From assembly GCA_021186555.1 (NCBI GenBank), contig JAJKFL010000010.1, positions 186,001-250,000 on the forward strand: a stretch of DNA of 64,000 nucleotides, written 5' to 3'. This DNA comes from Reticulitermes speratus (taxonomy: Eukaryota > Arthropoda > Insecta > Blattodea > Rhinotermitidae). The notes under the pieces are model-generated. The model saw only the letters and a list, made by a program, of their open reading frames with translations. It did not search any database and was not told where the DNA came from. Below are positions 1 to 12,540 of the stretch, piece by piece (the stretch's first letter is position 1; each line of letters opens with the position of its first letter). The position numbers were made by a program, and so were the translations under genes.

Positions 1-1321
1 TTTTCCAAAACTCTGGAAGCCACCTCAAAATTCTAGGCACCAGATGAGTGACATGAAACAGGTTCCATTATGAGAGAACCCACAATCACAGCGACCTGTG
101 AACCTCACTGTTATCTGGCGCTGTCTGCTCGGTGCATGTGAACTTACACACATTTTTGTATAGAAGGAGAAAAACTGTACTAATTATGCTGAAAACATGA
201 GGAACTACCAAGTAAAATTTAGCTGCCTAGGCCGCTGAGATTTGTGCACCCATCTTAATATAACCAGTGTTACAGACCACAACAAATGAACCTAACCAAG
301 GTCTCCCAAAATGTTAATAGGTGAGCACACACATGCCCTCACTGTGCAATATCCATACAGTAAGACCGAAGTAACATAACGTACACTCATGTTCCCCATG
401 CATGTTCAAACAAATAAGTAATGCAATACCCAGGCAGATGTGTCAATGCCAACCCAACCTACACCAAATCTGAAGTCTGTTCCTAACACCAAACTGAACA
501 CTGTAAAGCAGGCAGCATTGCGGTCACTATGCAGCAAGCAGTCAGGTTACACAAAATACTCTCTGTATTACATTAATACAGCATCTGTAACTGACATCAG
601 AACTGATGCCAATAGTAAATCTGACACCAAACTTGGCAGTGAAAGCACAGAAACCTGAATTAATATAAACTGATCTCTCAGCAACCTTGTGCACTTTCAG
701 AAACTCCGAACATCTCTGTGTCATTTGCTGGCTACTCTTCTGACAAATCTGCTGCACTCTGTGTTACCCTGAACTCTCAGCAACTTCAAAAATTCTGAGC
801 AACTTGGTGACTCTCAAAATCTCTTGTTTCTATACTGCTATCATAAACAAGATACAAAAACATTTACAATCTAAATGTTTGAGAAAATAAAAATTTGAAA
901 CTAGACAGTGTTTGAGCCAAACAAGAAGAACACATGCATGACATAGGCAAATCGTGGGTGTCTTAGAAATGTGGGGTACATACTGGGGCACTAATATTTG
1001 TAACACAGAGACTCCTGATTTTCTTACAATGATATGAAATGGCAGAAAAATGTAGTTACATGTTTACAAATCTATGCCACAATTACCTTAAATGAACAAC
1101 ATACCAGCAGGAATAATACCAGCACCATGCAGTCTGTTAATCTGCAGGCGAGTTGTTTGAATACAATCAGGCTGGCACTAGAGTTCCAACATAACCAAGC
1201 TGGCATGTATACTAGATCAGAAAACAAGCCTACATAGTCCACAATCACTCAAGTAAGGCTCATACAAGATAATATTAACACCACAAGAACACAGTTGAAG
1301 TTCAGACCGGCTGGCACTCAC
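1..1321. other. stardust intron (left part), no element recognised
   Basis: AT-rich non-coding sequence downstream of the last visible exon. Only short chance ORFs occur. I see no repeat, RNA gene or exon with splice-compatible ends here. Confidence 0.6.
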
Positions 1322-1522
1322 CTGGAACTTCCGGATGCTGTCGAGCTGCTCCTTCGTTGGGTCAGCGTTGTTGTTGTGGCCTATCGGTGCTGCAGCAATA
1401 GTCGTAGTCCTCGCAGGCACCTGAGGTGCCGGCGCTCTGTTCACCAGACGGCCATCTTGTTCAATGCGTAGGTGATCTCTGGGTGGAGGTACTGGCTTCG
1501 CAGCCAGCCCATTAACACCAGG
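1322..1522 (-). CDS. sdt: stardust exon leading into ECR2, residues 544-610 (gene continues off the left edge)
   Basis: A 201-bp exon, phase 0 to phase 0. The acceptor is GTGGTTTTGCAG and the donor CCAG|GTGAGT. It starts PGVNGLAAKPVPPPRDHLRI and ends NADPTKEQLDSIRKFQ (Gln610). EQLDSIRKFQ aligns with AQLERIRQQQ of PALS1, the start of ECR2, which in the family continues into an Arg/Glu-rich helix; that helix must be in the next exon, outside the window. The remaining MAGUK domains (two L27, PDZ, SH3, GUK) are expected downstream. Confidence 0.85.
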
Positions 1523-2160
1523 CTGCAAAACCACAAAACAAATGCATGCAGGCCATTATTTACAAGCCCTTATATCGTTTATGTGTGACACAGAAATCCG
1601 ACAATAGCCAGTAAAGTTTCCTCTTTTATGGCACTTTCATTTTCCACAATTTCAGTTTTCACACCTTTAACATAATGATGTAATACACGGGCTGAATCAA
1701 CAAAGCCCAGCACACCTTGAATGTGACAAGATACCTTGAATTTACTGAAACAATCTATCTATACATAAATGCGCACATGGTATTTTCATGCATCATTTTC
1801 CTCTTCCCACACTGGGAGAGAAATCACTGACCAATTTAAACCTTAAGTTAAAAAGAAAACACTTTATCATTTAAGTTACATATTTATGCTCCATGAAAAA
1901 ACTCTGGGATCCCAATGTTTAGTTTTTCTACAATAGGTGGCATTGTGTATTTGTGCATTCTGTTTGTAATTTCATACAAAGTGGCCGAAACATGTCACAG
2001 TAGAGCACAGAGTAAAACAAAGGATAATTGTTGTGCAGACTGTACAAGTTTTTCATTTTATGTACATTACAGGTCTCAATTATATGTGCTGACAGCATAA
2101 TTTACTGATACCTCACAAGACATAAATAATATCATTAATAATTATAACTGACATAGTATG

Positions 2161-2305
2161 GCAGGACATCAACTGGATTAATCTGGGGCAACTGGCAGGC
2201 TCTTGTGAACACAGCAATGAACATTCAGGTTCTATAAAATGCAGGACATTTTATTACTAGCTGAGCAACTAATAGCTTTCCAAGAAGGACTCTGCCCTAT
2301 GCAGT
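2161..2305 (+). mobile_element. non-LTR retrotransposon 3' end, degenerate
   Basis: Shares the 3' terminal stretch with the copies at 47715-48045, 28350-28619, 32000-32140 and 50120-50290: a Trp/Asp codon area, then CTCTTGTGAACACAGCAATG, then an 'attcaggttctataaaatgc' stretch, then 'gctgagcaact...aagaaggactctgc'. The reading frame is broken. This is the family's last RT codons and 3' UTR. Confidence 0.65.
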
Positions 2306-4436
2306 TGGTCGGCATGTTGTCTGACACAATATCCCTACTGACTGTAGCGCTGACAGTTGCTACGACAGTCATTTAACTGTGCCAGAAACATCCAGTTACT
2401 GCACCTACAATACATTAACTAAGGACCTTAAATGTTGCATTTCCAGCAAAAGTTTTACTTCTATTTAGTTATTTTGTGATTACAGTACTTAATACTATAC
2501 AGCAGAAAGTGATATTTCATGAAATGCTGTATTGATAAATACATCTTGATACCGCTGCTGCCCAGGATGCTCAGGACTAAACTGTGGTGTCATCACTACA
2601 CTGCCTAAACACAAAACAGGAGGTGCAGCTGGGAGACAAGTGGGCACAGATCATACAGAAAGAAACATCATTAATCTCAGCATTCAGTTTCCACAGCCTG
2701 TGTGGATTGAGCTGGACCGTATGTTGAAGCTGCTCCATTCCAGGTGGCAGCACACCCTAAACCATGCAACACGCGTATATCAGTCCACAGACCTTTCCTA
2801 CTTAACTCCCTCTGAACACTGAAATGCCGGGACAGCTTCAACATACAACACAGTTAAATCGTGCAAGCTGCAGCTGCACCCAAGTTATCTCTTTCATTAC
2901 GCATTTTTTGCATTGACAGCATGAAGTGAAGGCATAATAGAGAAGTCTTGTCCGCTAGTCTCAGTGTTTTGTCTCCACAATAACTCTGTGCAGTTCAATG
3001 TTTCACACTGGCAGCCTACACTGCAAGCTGTCTAGTGAATTCAATACTGGTTTGCATACATCTGATTAAGCCTACAACTGATTTACATTAAGCTCTAAGA
3101 TTCCAGACTTGTGAGTGCGACACTGCATCAGTGGGCCAGTGGCTGCTGATGTGTTGAAAGGTTGTATTCCTCTTATTTTAAAGGGTCCAGTGGACTAAAA
3201 TGAACAATCCTTGGTCCATTGGACCCTTGAAAATGAAGGGAATGTGTTCCTTTGAAACAACCAGAAAAACTCACTGACCGACACAACATCACATCCCAGA
3301 AGAGCATAATCTTGAATTATACCACTGTGAACACTTCAAAACACATGGAACTTTATTAACTTTCTCTGAAACAGCCTGTCTCTCAACTACATGCTACAAA
3401 ATATAAAGCAAACTGCATTAAGTTCTGCAACTCTCATTTGAAACATGTTTTGATACTGTAAACATGTACTGAAAAACAACGGAGAGTAATTTTTGACTGT
3501 GTGGTGTGATATCTGCGATATTAACTTCAAAGAAACGGACTGTATCTACAGTCAATGAATATCAAGACCAATGAAGTTTCCAACATAACGAAGAATGTAC
3601 TTTGTAAATATGTACATTCAAACACGAGACACATTTCTTGGCACCACACATCAATCTCTCCAAATGCTCTCAGTTCTAAGAGAACCAGATGTGCCAGGCC
3701 ATACCTCCACTGCACAGATTTGTACAAATGCCAACTGGCACATTCACTGCCACAGGATGCTTCTGTACTCACTGTTACTGATTTATTGAGATAACATTTT
3801 GTGCCAAATACAGACACAGCGACACTACTGATGTTGCTATTACTGCATATTAGCAATATTAAACAACAGCATAGAGGTGTACTCCATGCATGCATCATGC
3901 GTCCTACTAAATGTGGGAGTTGTACAAGTGAACGACAAGCAACAGGGCTCACCAATTAATTTCCATAAACCTCTGAACTGTCTTAATTAAGGTGATATTC
4001 AGAAACACTTTTGGTGAGCACCATTAATATAAAAAGTTCTAAATTGAACACCAATTTTAATGCCAAATTTATATGTTTTGAATGCTGTCTCTAATTTGTT
4101 ACAACGCACATATGTTTCGCCCTTATGCATCATATTTCGGGAGTTAAACTGCAAAATCATCCAATTCTTCACTTTCTGCAAAAGCAAGAAGTATCTTCAG
4201 TGAATTCAAACAGAAACATGTTGAATATTGCACTCTGAGTATCATTTCATACTCAGTGAAGGAAGAACTTTCCCTGTGTCCAGTAGTTTCTTTGTTTCAA
4301 TTCTTGAACTTGCACTGCGGTCATGCATATTTAAGATCTGGCTCACATTTAACTTCTACCACATTGTGATATTTTAGGGTCCTTCAGTGGTGTCGACAAT
4401 TCAAACCTTGTGTGATGTGATGCAGTGTCACTGGGA

Positions 4437-4575
4437 GTTTGGTTCCTGACGTTTCGAAGGAACGCACTGCTGTCACCTTCAGGGTCAAGCAGTCCCAAGA
4501 AGACTGGGGTACTGTACTGCATTACTCCTGACGACATAGGCACCGCAGACCTTCGAAACATCGGGAACCACTTAC
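4437..4575. repeat. inverted hairpin relic (GACGTTTCGAAGG ... CTTCGAAACATCGGG)
   Basis: A left arm with TGACGTTTCGAAGGAACG and a right arm ending ACCTTCGAAACATCGGGAAC flank a centre containing GGTCAAGCAGTCCC. The same head-to-head arrangement recurs at 27828-27935 and 33200-33312, which suggests a mobile unit that transposes as an inverted dimer. Confidence 0.5.
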
Positions 4576-5003
4576 CAAAGACAGAGCATCTCAACCCAGA
4601 AGACTTGAATCTTTATGCTACATTATTCTGTTCAACCAATAAGTCAAATTAATTTAAAGCAGATTCACTGCTGCTGTGAGATCCACTAACTATAACCTGA
4701 TAAACTGTTTATTTCATGTCTGAAGTATTTGTTTTCGGAACTGAAGAATCTGCTCCACTGTCAGAGTCATGCTGTCAGTGTCCTGGAGACAAACAGCATG
4801 TTTTTTGACATTCCAGTGTGTGTAGCCACTGGGCAAGGATGTGCTGCACGTCTGTACTGTGTCAGACGGCAGCCTGTTGCTTCCCGAAGACTCAATATGA
4901 CAATTTGATTTATTGCTCACAGACCTACCATAACTACATATCACCTACCACGACCTACCATACATGTCTGTATACAGCTATTTAGTTTCAAATGACTGTG
5001 TAC

Positions 5004-5235
5004 CTGCGATCTGCCCTGAGACCTTGGAGGAGGGTAGCGTGGTGGTGTCTTACTGCTGGCAATGAAGGAGTCTGGAACGTCGACAGCCATTTCTCGGTGA
5101 GGCCCATTGTCCAGTGTCATCGTCATCATGTTGTAGGCATCCTCTGCCTCTTGTTCCTCTGGGGTTCTATGTTTGATGGGCTCGTGATCTTGCGTGTCCA
5201 CAACAACGATACTGCTGCCACTTCGCCGTCTATGC
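5004..5235 (-). CDS. sdt: stardust exon with ECR1 (Par-6-binding) motif, residues 466-543
   Basis: A 232-bp exon. The acceptor is TTGTTGTAG|G, whose single G completes the split Arg codon (AG|G); the donor is TCGCAG|GTACAC. It encodes HRRRSGSSIVVVDTQDHEPI, then an acidic run, then NGPHREMAVDVPDSFIA at residues 509-525, followed by SKTPPRYPPPR. The HREMAVD core is shared with human PALS1 (HREMAVDCPG) and with Drosophila Stardust, where this evolutionarily conserved region 1 binds the PDZ domain of Par-6. This motif is the main reason for naming the gene. The proline-rich tail PPRYPPPR is also typical. The donor has A at +3 but no G at +5, so it is weaker than the others. Confidence 0.88.
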
Positions 5236-6407
5236 CTACAACAAGCATGTCAGCGCAGTTCAGGTGACAGAATGTAACTGGACGGAGCAGTGTGCGCTCT
5301 TGCGCTGGGACATTACAAGAGAATGACAGCATTTGCAAGGGTTGTAATACAAGAAACAGGTGACTGTCGCCGGTTATTTTTCTTTTTTATAGATCAAAAG
5401 CCACTTTATATATTCATTTCTTGTTTCAATGTAACACTGGGGCCATCAGTAGTGATGCATAAATGACAGCTTGACATCAGCTATCAAGTTCTCTGGCCTC
5501 AGACTGATAAAAACCATTATACAGAAAACACTTGTTGCAAATTTATACCTCTCCATATATCAATGTAAGGATGGTTTTGTGTCGTATTATTAATTCTTAT
5601 TATATTACTTTTATATTATTTGATATTAGTGTATATGTTATTAAAGATGTGGTCATCCGAAGTGTAAATGCACATTATTGTTTCTATCTTGACATCACAC
5701 ACCCCGCTGTGTCTACAACACAAGGCTGTCTATCAAAACTTCTTTAACAAAACAAATCGCTCATGAAACAACAATTTGTCGTAACCCACCAACAGACAAT
5801 TTTACTGGAGACAAAAAACTTGACAGACCATTAATAGACCAACACTTAAGCATGTTATGTTTATATGAAAATGTATGGATAAGCAACTTTTTATGGACAC
5901 AACATTTTGACAGAAGGTGTGTTTGTAACGCAACTGTCTGGCAATGCGGGAATCTCAGTCTGACGAACTGTGTGGGTTACGACAAACTGCTGTTTCATGA
6001 GCGAAATTACGTTATTTGACAACACAGCTACATGAATTTAGCAGCTCGTCGGCGCACATAAATGTTTAATCCTTGAAGCAAGCCAGAGAACACAGCCCTC
6101 CACAACAAGTTCATGAACACATCGCATACCACAGACTAATAAAGCTTTCACACTGAAGGGCAGATGTTTTATGACAACAGAATTTGTAAGTGCCGTCACA
6201 TAGGTTTCTAAAAACCAATAAATCCAAACTGTCTTCCATAAGTTTTAACAGAAGAAACTCTAAACCAACACAAACTTTTAATAACAATTTTAGTGTTTAC
6301 GAAATGATCAGTTTCAAGTGCAAATCTCGTGATCATGCAACAGCTCACATGAAAACCAACAGCAGCAGTCTCAGCTATCACACATAATATAATATATTTA
6401 ATATCGG

Positions 6408-7301
6408 AGTAAGTGTGCCTAATTTCGCACACCGAAGTGTTTTTGATGCTAAGTGCTGAACTCTGACTACGACTGATGGAAATTGTACCTTCAGATGTAC
6501 ACTACATGTTGTGTGTCAGTTGACAGACAGGAAGCGTGTACAGTGGTTGTGCACTGGTTTACAGTTATTTGTCTTCTTGAAATACTTCACAGCGTTCTGT
6601 TTATTGAGCACTTTGGATGTGAAAGTTATGTAGTAAATATAAGTTTGTACTATTGATAAGTTCTAAATATGCTGTAGTTTCGTTCGTATACTGTATGCCA
6701 TTGTTCACCCTAAAAGCCCGCCATATTACGTGATATGCGTGCCTAATTTCTCCCAACATGTGTTGTCCTAATTTCGCACTGTGCGGCATAAGGCCCAGCG
6801 ATGTGTCTGCATCGCCCTTCAATAAAGCCGAACTTATCGTTACAGATGGATCCAAAGCAACACAACACGTGTAAGGAGGACAATGTGATGAGGGCAATAA
6901 CGGCCGTTAGGAACAACGAAATGCGTTTACTGTGTGCTTCCAAACTGTGCGAAGTTCCAAAACCAACTCTCAAGGGCAAAGTTAACAGTAAGGAACAGAA
7001 TATTGAAAAATTAGTCAATATTCGAAGTCAGATATTAGTGAGTAAGATTTCAGGTGGGGTTTTCTGGAAGAGGCCATGTGGGCGAAACTGCGAACAAGTA
7101 TTCCTGATTTCGCACGCCATGCATTTTTCTTTATTCCTTAAAAAAGGATAGAAAGTAACAAAGAATTCAAAATTACCATAACGAACACAAAAATACTCCC
7201 ACCCAGCGGCGTGTTCATAGCGTTAATTTTCATTTTCATGACGCGGCATCCTTGGAATTTGACTTTTATCAAAATGAGTGCGCAATTAGGCACACCTGCT
7301 G
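6408..7301 (+). mobile_element. pogo/Tigger-like DNA transposon remnant with N-terminal HTH
   Basis: The left end AGTAAGTGTGCCTAATTTCG and the right end (minus strand AGCAGGTGTGCCTAATTGCG) form terminal inverted repeats, with a TA just outside the right end. From 6846 the plus strand reads MDPKQHNTCKEDNVMRAITA followed by a Val-Arg-Asn-Asn-Glu stretch, then AASKLC-like and VPKPTLKGKV segments. This is the pattern of the pipsqueak/CENP-B-type helix-turn-helix at the start of pogo transposases (ordinal order: charged start, RAI.AVR, A.KL..VP..TL). The frame ends soon after and no DDE domain follows in the 0.9-kb element, so it is a deleted, non-autonomous copy. Confidence 0.6.
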
Positions 7302-7368
7302 TACAACTGTTATCAGCACCTCACGAAACGTTCTGTAACACTTCCTCTGCGCATTCTTCACAATAAGC

Positions 7369-7405
7369 CTAATGAGGGCATGGTCTTAACCCGAAACATG
7401 TAGCT
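7369..7405 (+). repeat. degenerate GAAACATGT hairpin module
   Basis: Reads GCATGGTCTTAACCCGAAAC then ATGTAGC. It is a weak copy of the module best seen at 54434-54474 and 47095-47135; the CTGAAGA part is altered. Confidence 0.4.
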
Positions 7406-7961
7406 ATGTTGTAATTTGTTTTGTTATAGAAGTTGTGTCAGAATGACACGCCACTGTTGTTGTTTATTGTTTTTTTTCTGTGGCCTGGCGATCGGAAGAA
7501 GTATAAACATTTAACGTATTTCTGTTGGACTTGAGCAACTCAGACAAGCAGTGATGCCATGACATGACGTGGCATAAGGCTGACAGCCAATCAACTAACC
7601 AAACAGTTTCCTTTATTCACAGAATGTCGTTCGTTACCGTATTCACAAAAATCTGTCAATGGATAGTATTCGGAGCCAGTCCAACACAGTCCACACATTT
7701 GCAACCTATTTCTCTTACATCCACTTTAATATTATCCCGTTACCTCTCCCACTGAGCACTTCTGACGAAAGTTAAGGCACGCAGTGATCGCACAACACAT
7801 TTACGTCCATCTCTCTCTCCTCGGTACAATCGCCCTAAAGGTATGAACTGAAGACTGAAAACGTTGACATTAAATTCAGTTAAACTTTCAAGACAAAGTG
7901 CTAGCCACTTTTTGGGAGAAGCAGCTTGACTGACATTAATTACATCACGCCTTCGTGCGCG

Positions 7962-8150
7962 ATATTTTCCGTACCCGTCCAGACCGGCCCTAGGGCCCAC
8001 CCAGCCTCCTATACAAGCCTATACAAGCGGCCGAGGCGTGGCGTTAACCACCCACCCCCATCTATCGCCGACGTTAAAGAAGGAGTAGAGGTACACCTCT
8101 ACTCCCCCTCGGTGCCTTCACTTCAGGCTATAGGGTGAACTAATAACAGT
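7962..8150 (+). mobile_element. tRNA-derived SINE (family A), 5'-truncated
   Basis: Matches the body of the complete copy at 58370-58660: CCGTCCAGACCGGCCC-like stretch, 'acccagcctcctatacaa', 'gcggccgaggcgtggcgttaacc', then 'agtagaggtacacctctactcccc'. The tRNA-like head with boxes A and B is absent. Confidence 0.75.
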
Positions 8151-9546
8151 CCATATTCATTGCACTGGTATCCCACCGCTGTCTGTACCACAACTGAGGC
8201 ATTTATCATATCGTGTTACAAGCTTTTCTATTCCCTGTTGATATCAGTCCGTGTCCTGTGTTATCAGCCAACATGTAACAGCTGTTTGCACCTCGCGGTC
8301 GTGTAAAGATGGCCGCCAAGATTTTGCTTCAGCGCTGTAAATAGATGATAATAGCTTTGCGATGAATTCCACTGATAAAGGCCTAATCACAATCAATGTA
8401 GGTTCTTTAGTTACGAAATTACACCCCATGTAAACTTATTTTCTGGCCGACCCTCGTATTTCAGGATATTTTTAATTTGAGTTCTCAAAATTCACTGAAC
8501 TGTCAAGACTGCTGACCTAGTTCAAGGACAGACATGACACAGTGCAGCTTAAACACACAAGTCACACATCTGCATGCACGCACAAGCGAGTCAGACAGCA
8601 CAAAATGGTTTACCTCTTGTGCTTTTCGTTAAAGTCACCATGCCGCGTTTCATGAGTGCTTATGGAATTCGGTTTGGCGTTTGGCGGTCATGACGTCAGG
8701 ACAGCTCGCTGACAGCAACGTGCAGTGTTGTGTCAGCCGCATGTCACGGATGTGAAGACAAGGCACACCAGTGCACGTGATTCTATCACGATCATTCACT
8801 GCACACACGCACGCACACACACATCACGTCACATTTTTATAACGCTGGGCAGTTCAGTATCAACCGTAGCAAATTGGGTTTCAAAATAAACGTCGCGGGC
8901 CATGAACTCGACACTTTAAGCCACGTTTAACTCTCGTACGTCCGACGGACCACTAGACGTGATCTCCACATCAATTTAATATTGGACTGATATGAACCAA
9001 ACCTGAATTCATCCAACATCTGTCAGCGCAGACCCGTAACACCGAAAGCAATCGAAACACACTCAGCAAATTCCAGAATTTAAAGAGGTGAACATATTAT
9101 TACACAGTCACTTTATGCTCTTGGCGCAAAGAATGTACGCTATACAAATTTGGGACAGGTCCATCCACAACAGTTACGTGCTGACGTTCAGAATTACGTA
9201 CCGCGGACTGCCCACTGGAACTAATCCACACTCAGCAGCAAGCCTACATAACTAGACCCTAAAACAGGCGCGAGAGAAAACAACACTTACCCGAAATGCG
9301 GTTTATTGTACGATATAGGGTAAGTGCTGTTTCCTTTCTAACCTCGTTACCTTACCGCGGCGCAGCACTGCATGCTGGACTCATGTCTGCTGGTCGATGG
9401 ACATCGCTGATGTGCAAGTTGTCACGTGCTGAACCTCTGGCGAGACATGAAGTGACTGATAACACTGAGCTCGTGCTACTCTTATAAGATATCGTTACAG
9501 GCGTCCAATACCATACAGCAGGCATAGCGACAGCGATTACGTAACG

Positions 9547-10690
9547 TCAGTGGTAAATGAATGAAGGAGTATGGGGCATTGGTGGAATGATACTGACAGG
9601 GAGAAATTGAAGTACTGGGAGAAAAACATTATACAGCGTCGGTGGTAGATGTATAAATGAGTATGGAGCATTGGTGGAATGATACTGACAGGGGAAAACT
9701 GAAGTACTGGGAGAAAAACATTATACAGGGCATACACAAAAGAATGGTGCGGTTTCAAAAGTGAATAAAAAATTTATGTCTCACATTACACGGGCATAAC
9801 ATACACCGTCAGCGGCGGCAACTGTCCAAGTTTCTCATGCGCTACCAGCAGTTCACTTCTCATGCTTACTGCGTGGAATGTACGAGTGCTTCTCAATCGT
9901 GTTCTTCCACAGCGCTGGATCGGACGTGCTGCTGCAAATTGAGACAAGAACCTTCTCCCTTGGCCACCCCGTTCGCCAGATCTTACACCGTGCGATTTCT
10001 TTCTTTGGGGGTTCGTTAAAGACAGCGTTTATGTACCACCATTGCCCACGTCCATCCATGAAATTCGTGATCGGATAACGCATGCACTGCAGGCCATTAC
10101 AGCGGACATGCTACACCGTGTCTGGGATGAGTTTGATTACCGTGTGGATGTGTGTCGTGTGACCCAGGGTGCACACATTGAAGGATTGTAATTACCAAAT
10201 GAGAAACTTGGACAGTTGCCGCCGCTGACGGTGTATGTTGTGCCCGTGTAAGGTGAGAAATAAATTGTTTATTCACTTTTAAACCCGCACCATTCTTTTG
10301 TGTATGCCCTGTACAGCGTCGGTGGTAGATGAATAAATGAGTATGGAGCATTGGTGGAATGATACTGACAGGGGAAAACTGAAGTACAGGGAGAAAAGCA
10401 TTATACAGCGTCGGTGGTAGATGAATGAATGAGTATGGAGCATTGGTGGAATGATACTGACAGGGGAAAACTGAAGTACAGGGAGAAAAGCATTATACAG
10501 CGTCGGTGGTAGATGAATGAATGAGTATGGAGCATTGGTGGAATGATACTGACAGGGGAAAACTGAAGTCCTGGGAGAAAAACAATATACAGCGTCGGTG
10601 GTAGATGAATGAATGAGTATGGAGCATTGGTGGAATGATAATGACAGGGGAAAACTGAAGTACTGGGAGAAAAACCTGTCACAGTGCCAG
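9547..10690 (-). repeat. 92-bp satellite array 1, interrupted by a mariner-type element
   Basis: Two units at 9547-9725 and about four at 10312-10676, ending in a short SINE-D body (CCTGTCACAGTGCCAGC). The unit contains GAGTATGGAGCATTGGTGG, ATACTGACAGGGGAAAACTG, AAGTACTGGGAGAAAAACAT and CAGCGTCGGTGGTAGATGAA. The element at 9726-10311 sits inside one unit. Strand is given as the SINE sense direction. Confidence 0.85.
9726..10311 (+). mobile_element. Tc1/mariner-superfamily element, internally deleted, with transposase C terminus
   Basis: Terminal inverted repeats start CAGGGCATACACAAAAGAAT on both ends and are flanked by TA on both sides, inside a 92-bp satellite unit that itself reads ..TACAGCG. 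Between them, 9916-10191 is one frame of 92 codons with a single TGA. It includes WPPRSPDLTPCDFFLWGFVK from 9961 and ends RVTQGAHIEGL before TAA at 10189-10191. The SPDLTPCDFFLWG stretch corresponds to the region around the third catalytic acid of mariner-like transposases. The N-terminal DNA-binding part and the first two catalytic residues are missing, so the copy cannot encode an active enzyme. Confidence 0.82.
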
Positions 10691-11390
10691 CATATTTCAC
10701 ACACCAGACGAACTCCAGATATCAGCTTTACGGTTCAGCCAGCTTAAGCCTCGCCTAAAATAATCACAACACCTGGGGCTATCAAGGACTGAACGGCCGA
10801 TTTTGAATACTGGCGAAGGCAGTGTTCTGTATAGTCACAGCAATATCCATACGGACTTGTCATTCTGCGTCATGCTTAGTGCCACTTAAGTGCAACATGT
10901 GAAGGTTTGGCTGATGTCCTCTACTTGACGTCATTATTTTATCTCACAACTACAGGTTGCGATATCTTGTCGGCTCACAGTATTAACGCAGCCCACTGAA
11001 CCGTCCGCCCACACGGGACACCAAGTAGCAACGGGAAGTAACAAACGATCGTTGTTAGATAAAGTAATTGTCCTGTGTAAGCCTTCATATCGCGGTACTG
11101 AAACACAGGAGCCAGTTCATCCTTTGTGTTCTAAGCACCAATTCACCGAAGCGTGTACGATGCGGTAGTAAAAGCTCCGGCAAGAACATGGCTCGAGTGA
11201 GATGCAAGTTCCAGCGTCCTTTATCCGCAACAAAAGAACATTCGGTATCCATTCGACAAGAAGCTGGGGGGAAGCCAGACTACCAAGCAATAAGCCAGGT
11301 ACGGTGATGACGTAATTAAATGGTTGGGTGTCACTCGTGGGCACTGTGTCTCTGACGTTTAATAGGAATCAACGCTTTAAACACTAACAT

Positions 11391-12306
11391 TAACCTGAAT
11401 TATATATAAAGACCCAGTCCGTACCGCGCAGTAAACACACTACGTCTCAGTTACAAAAACCAATCAGTTAATGCTGTACAGCAGTGGTTCCCAAACTTTT
11501 TCGGTCCACCGCCCCCTTGGTTCCATATGCACACCCACAGCGCCCCCCTACCTTTTTTAAAAAAACATAAATGTGCTTTTGTTTCCACTTTTATTTTAAA
11601 TTTAAAAAATCGTTTAAACACAATTATAAGAGTTAAACTTAATGTTTTATGTGTTAATTAATAAATCAACATTTATTATATTTTTTATGATTAACAATAA
11701 TTCATCTAGCAATAGTTTATTAAAAAATAATATGTGCTTGAATAAGATTCATAAATTAAAATACTAAGAAATTTAGTTCATTTTTTATTTTTACCACACA
11801 AATTACTTTATTTGAATTTCATTATAAAAAGAAATGCACTACTTGTCTACTAGCGCCCCCCTGTGATAATAACAGCGCTCCCTTCCACCTCTCGTACCTA
11901 TTAGCGCCCACCTCGGTAATCCCACCGCCCCCCAGGGGCGGTACCGCCCACTTTGGGAACCACTGCTGTATAGGGAAATAATCGCTGTTTGTTCTGAGAT
12001 CCACACAAAACACATAAATACAGTCCGTACCGCGCAGTAAACACACTCCGTCTCAGTTATACAAACCAGTCAGTTAATGTTGTACAGTGAAATAATCGCT
12101 GTTTGTTCTGAGATCCACACAAAACACATAAATACAGTCCGTACCGCGCAGTAAACACACTCCGTCTCAGTTATACAAACCAGTCAGTTAATGCTGTACA
12201 GTGAAATAATCGCTGTTTGTTCTGAGATCCACACAAAACACATAAATACACTGTGTGGGCAGAACGTAGAATTTGTGAATGTTAAACGTGGCGGTAAAGT
12301 AACCAC
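11391..12306 (+). repeat. 114-bp tandem family, copy 1 (about three units, split by a hAT element)
   Basis: Starts TTAACCTGAATTATATATAA, contains 'cagtccgtaccgcgcagtaaac' three times with a 114-bp period (12051 to 12165 measured), and ends with 'actgtgtgggcagaacgtagaa' and 'gttaaacgtggcggta'. The same start and end occur at 37526-37732. The unit has no ORF. The class of element is unknown. Confidence 0.8.
11482..11965. mobile_element. hAT-type MITE, 484 bp
   Basis: Ends are CAGTGGTTCCCAAACTTTTT and, from the other side, CAGTGGTTCCCAAAGTGGGC. The flanks CTGTACAG (11474-11481) and CTGTATAG (11966-11973) are an 8-bp target-site duplication with one substitution. An 8-bp duplication and CAG...CTG ends are the hAT signature. 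The interior is AT-rich without transposase. It sits inside a unit of the 114-bp family. Confidence 0.88.
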
Positions 12307-12464
12307 GATCGTACCCATTCTGTACTTTCTCAAATTCAACAAGCACGGTGTGGGTATTACCTCCCCATCGCGGTCAACTTCCGCGATTCTTCCAAATGTG
12401 GTGCACGATCACAATGAAGACATGTGACAGTAACAAAATGTTCTGGGATGTGAAGTTGTCAGCC

Positions 12465-12540
12465 TTTCTCCGACGTTTCGAAGAACCGTAGTGCCATCAA
12501 CATCAAGGATTGGACTGTCAAACACTGGATACGAGGGTAC
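12465..12540 (-). repeat. GACGTTTCGAAG hairpin relic (half)
   Basis: Contains CTCCGACGTTTCGAAGAACC followed by 'gtagtgccatcaacatcaagg'. Matches one arm of the inverted units at 4437-4575 and 27828-27935. Confidence 0.45.

Larger units (their letters stand above)
1523..5003. other. stardust intron, 3.5 kb, few repeats
   Basis: AT-rich intron. It holds a degenerate LINE 3' end at 2161-2305, an imperfect hairpin at about 3180-3232 (AAGGGTCCAGTGGA against TCCATTGGACCCTT, separated by about 20 bases) and an inverted hairpin relic at 4437-4575. The ORFs at 3527-3955 and around have no recognisable motif and no coding-like composition. Confidence 0.6.

Noticed and set aside
3527..3955. 142-residue minus ORF with hydrophobic stretches as a gene
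   Set aside because: No motif, no splice support, overlapping plus-strand ORFs of similar quality, and it lies in a stardust intron.
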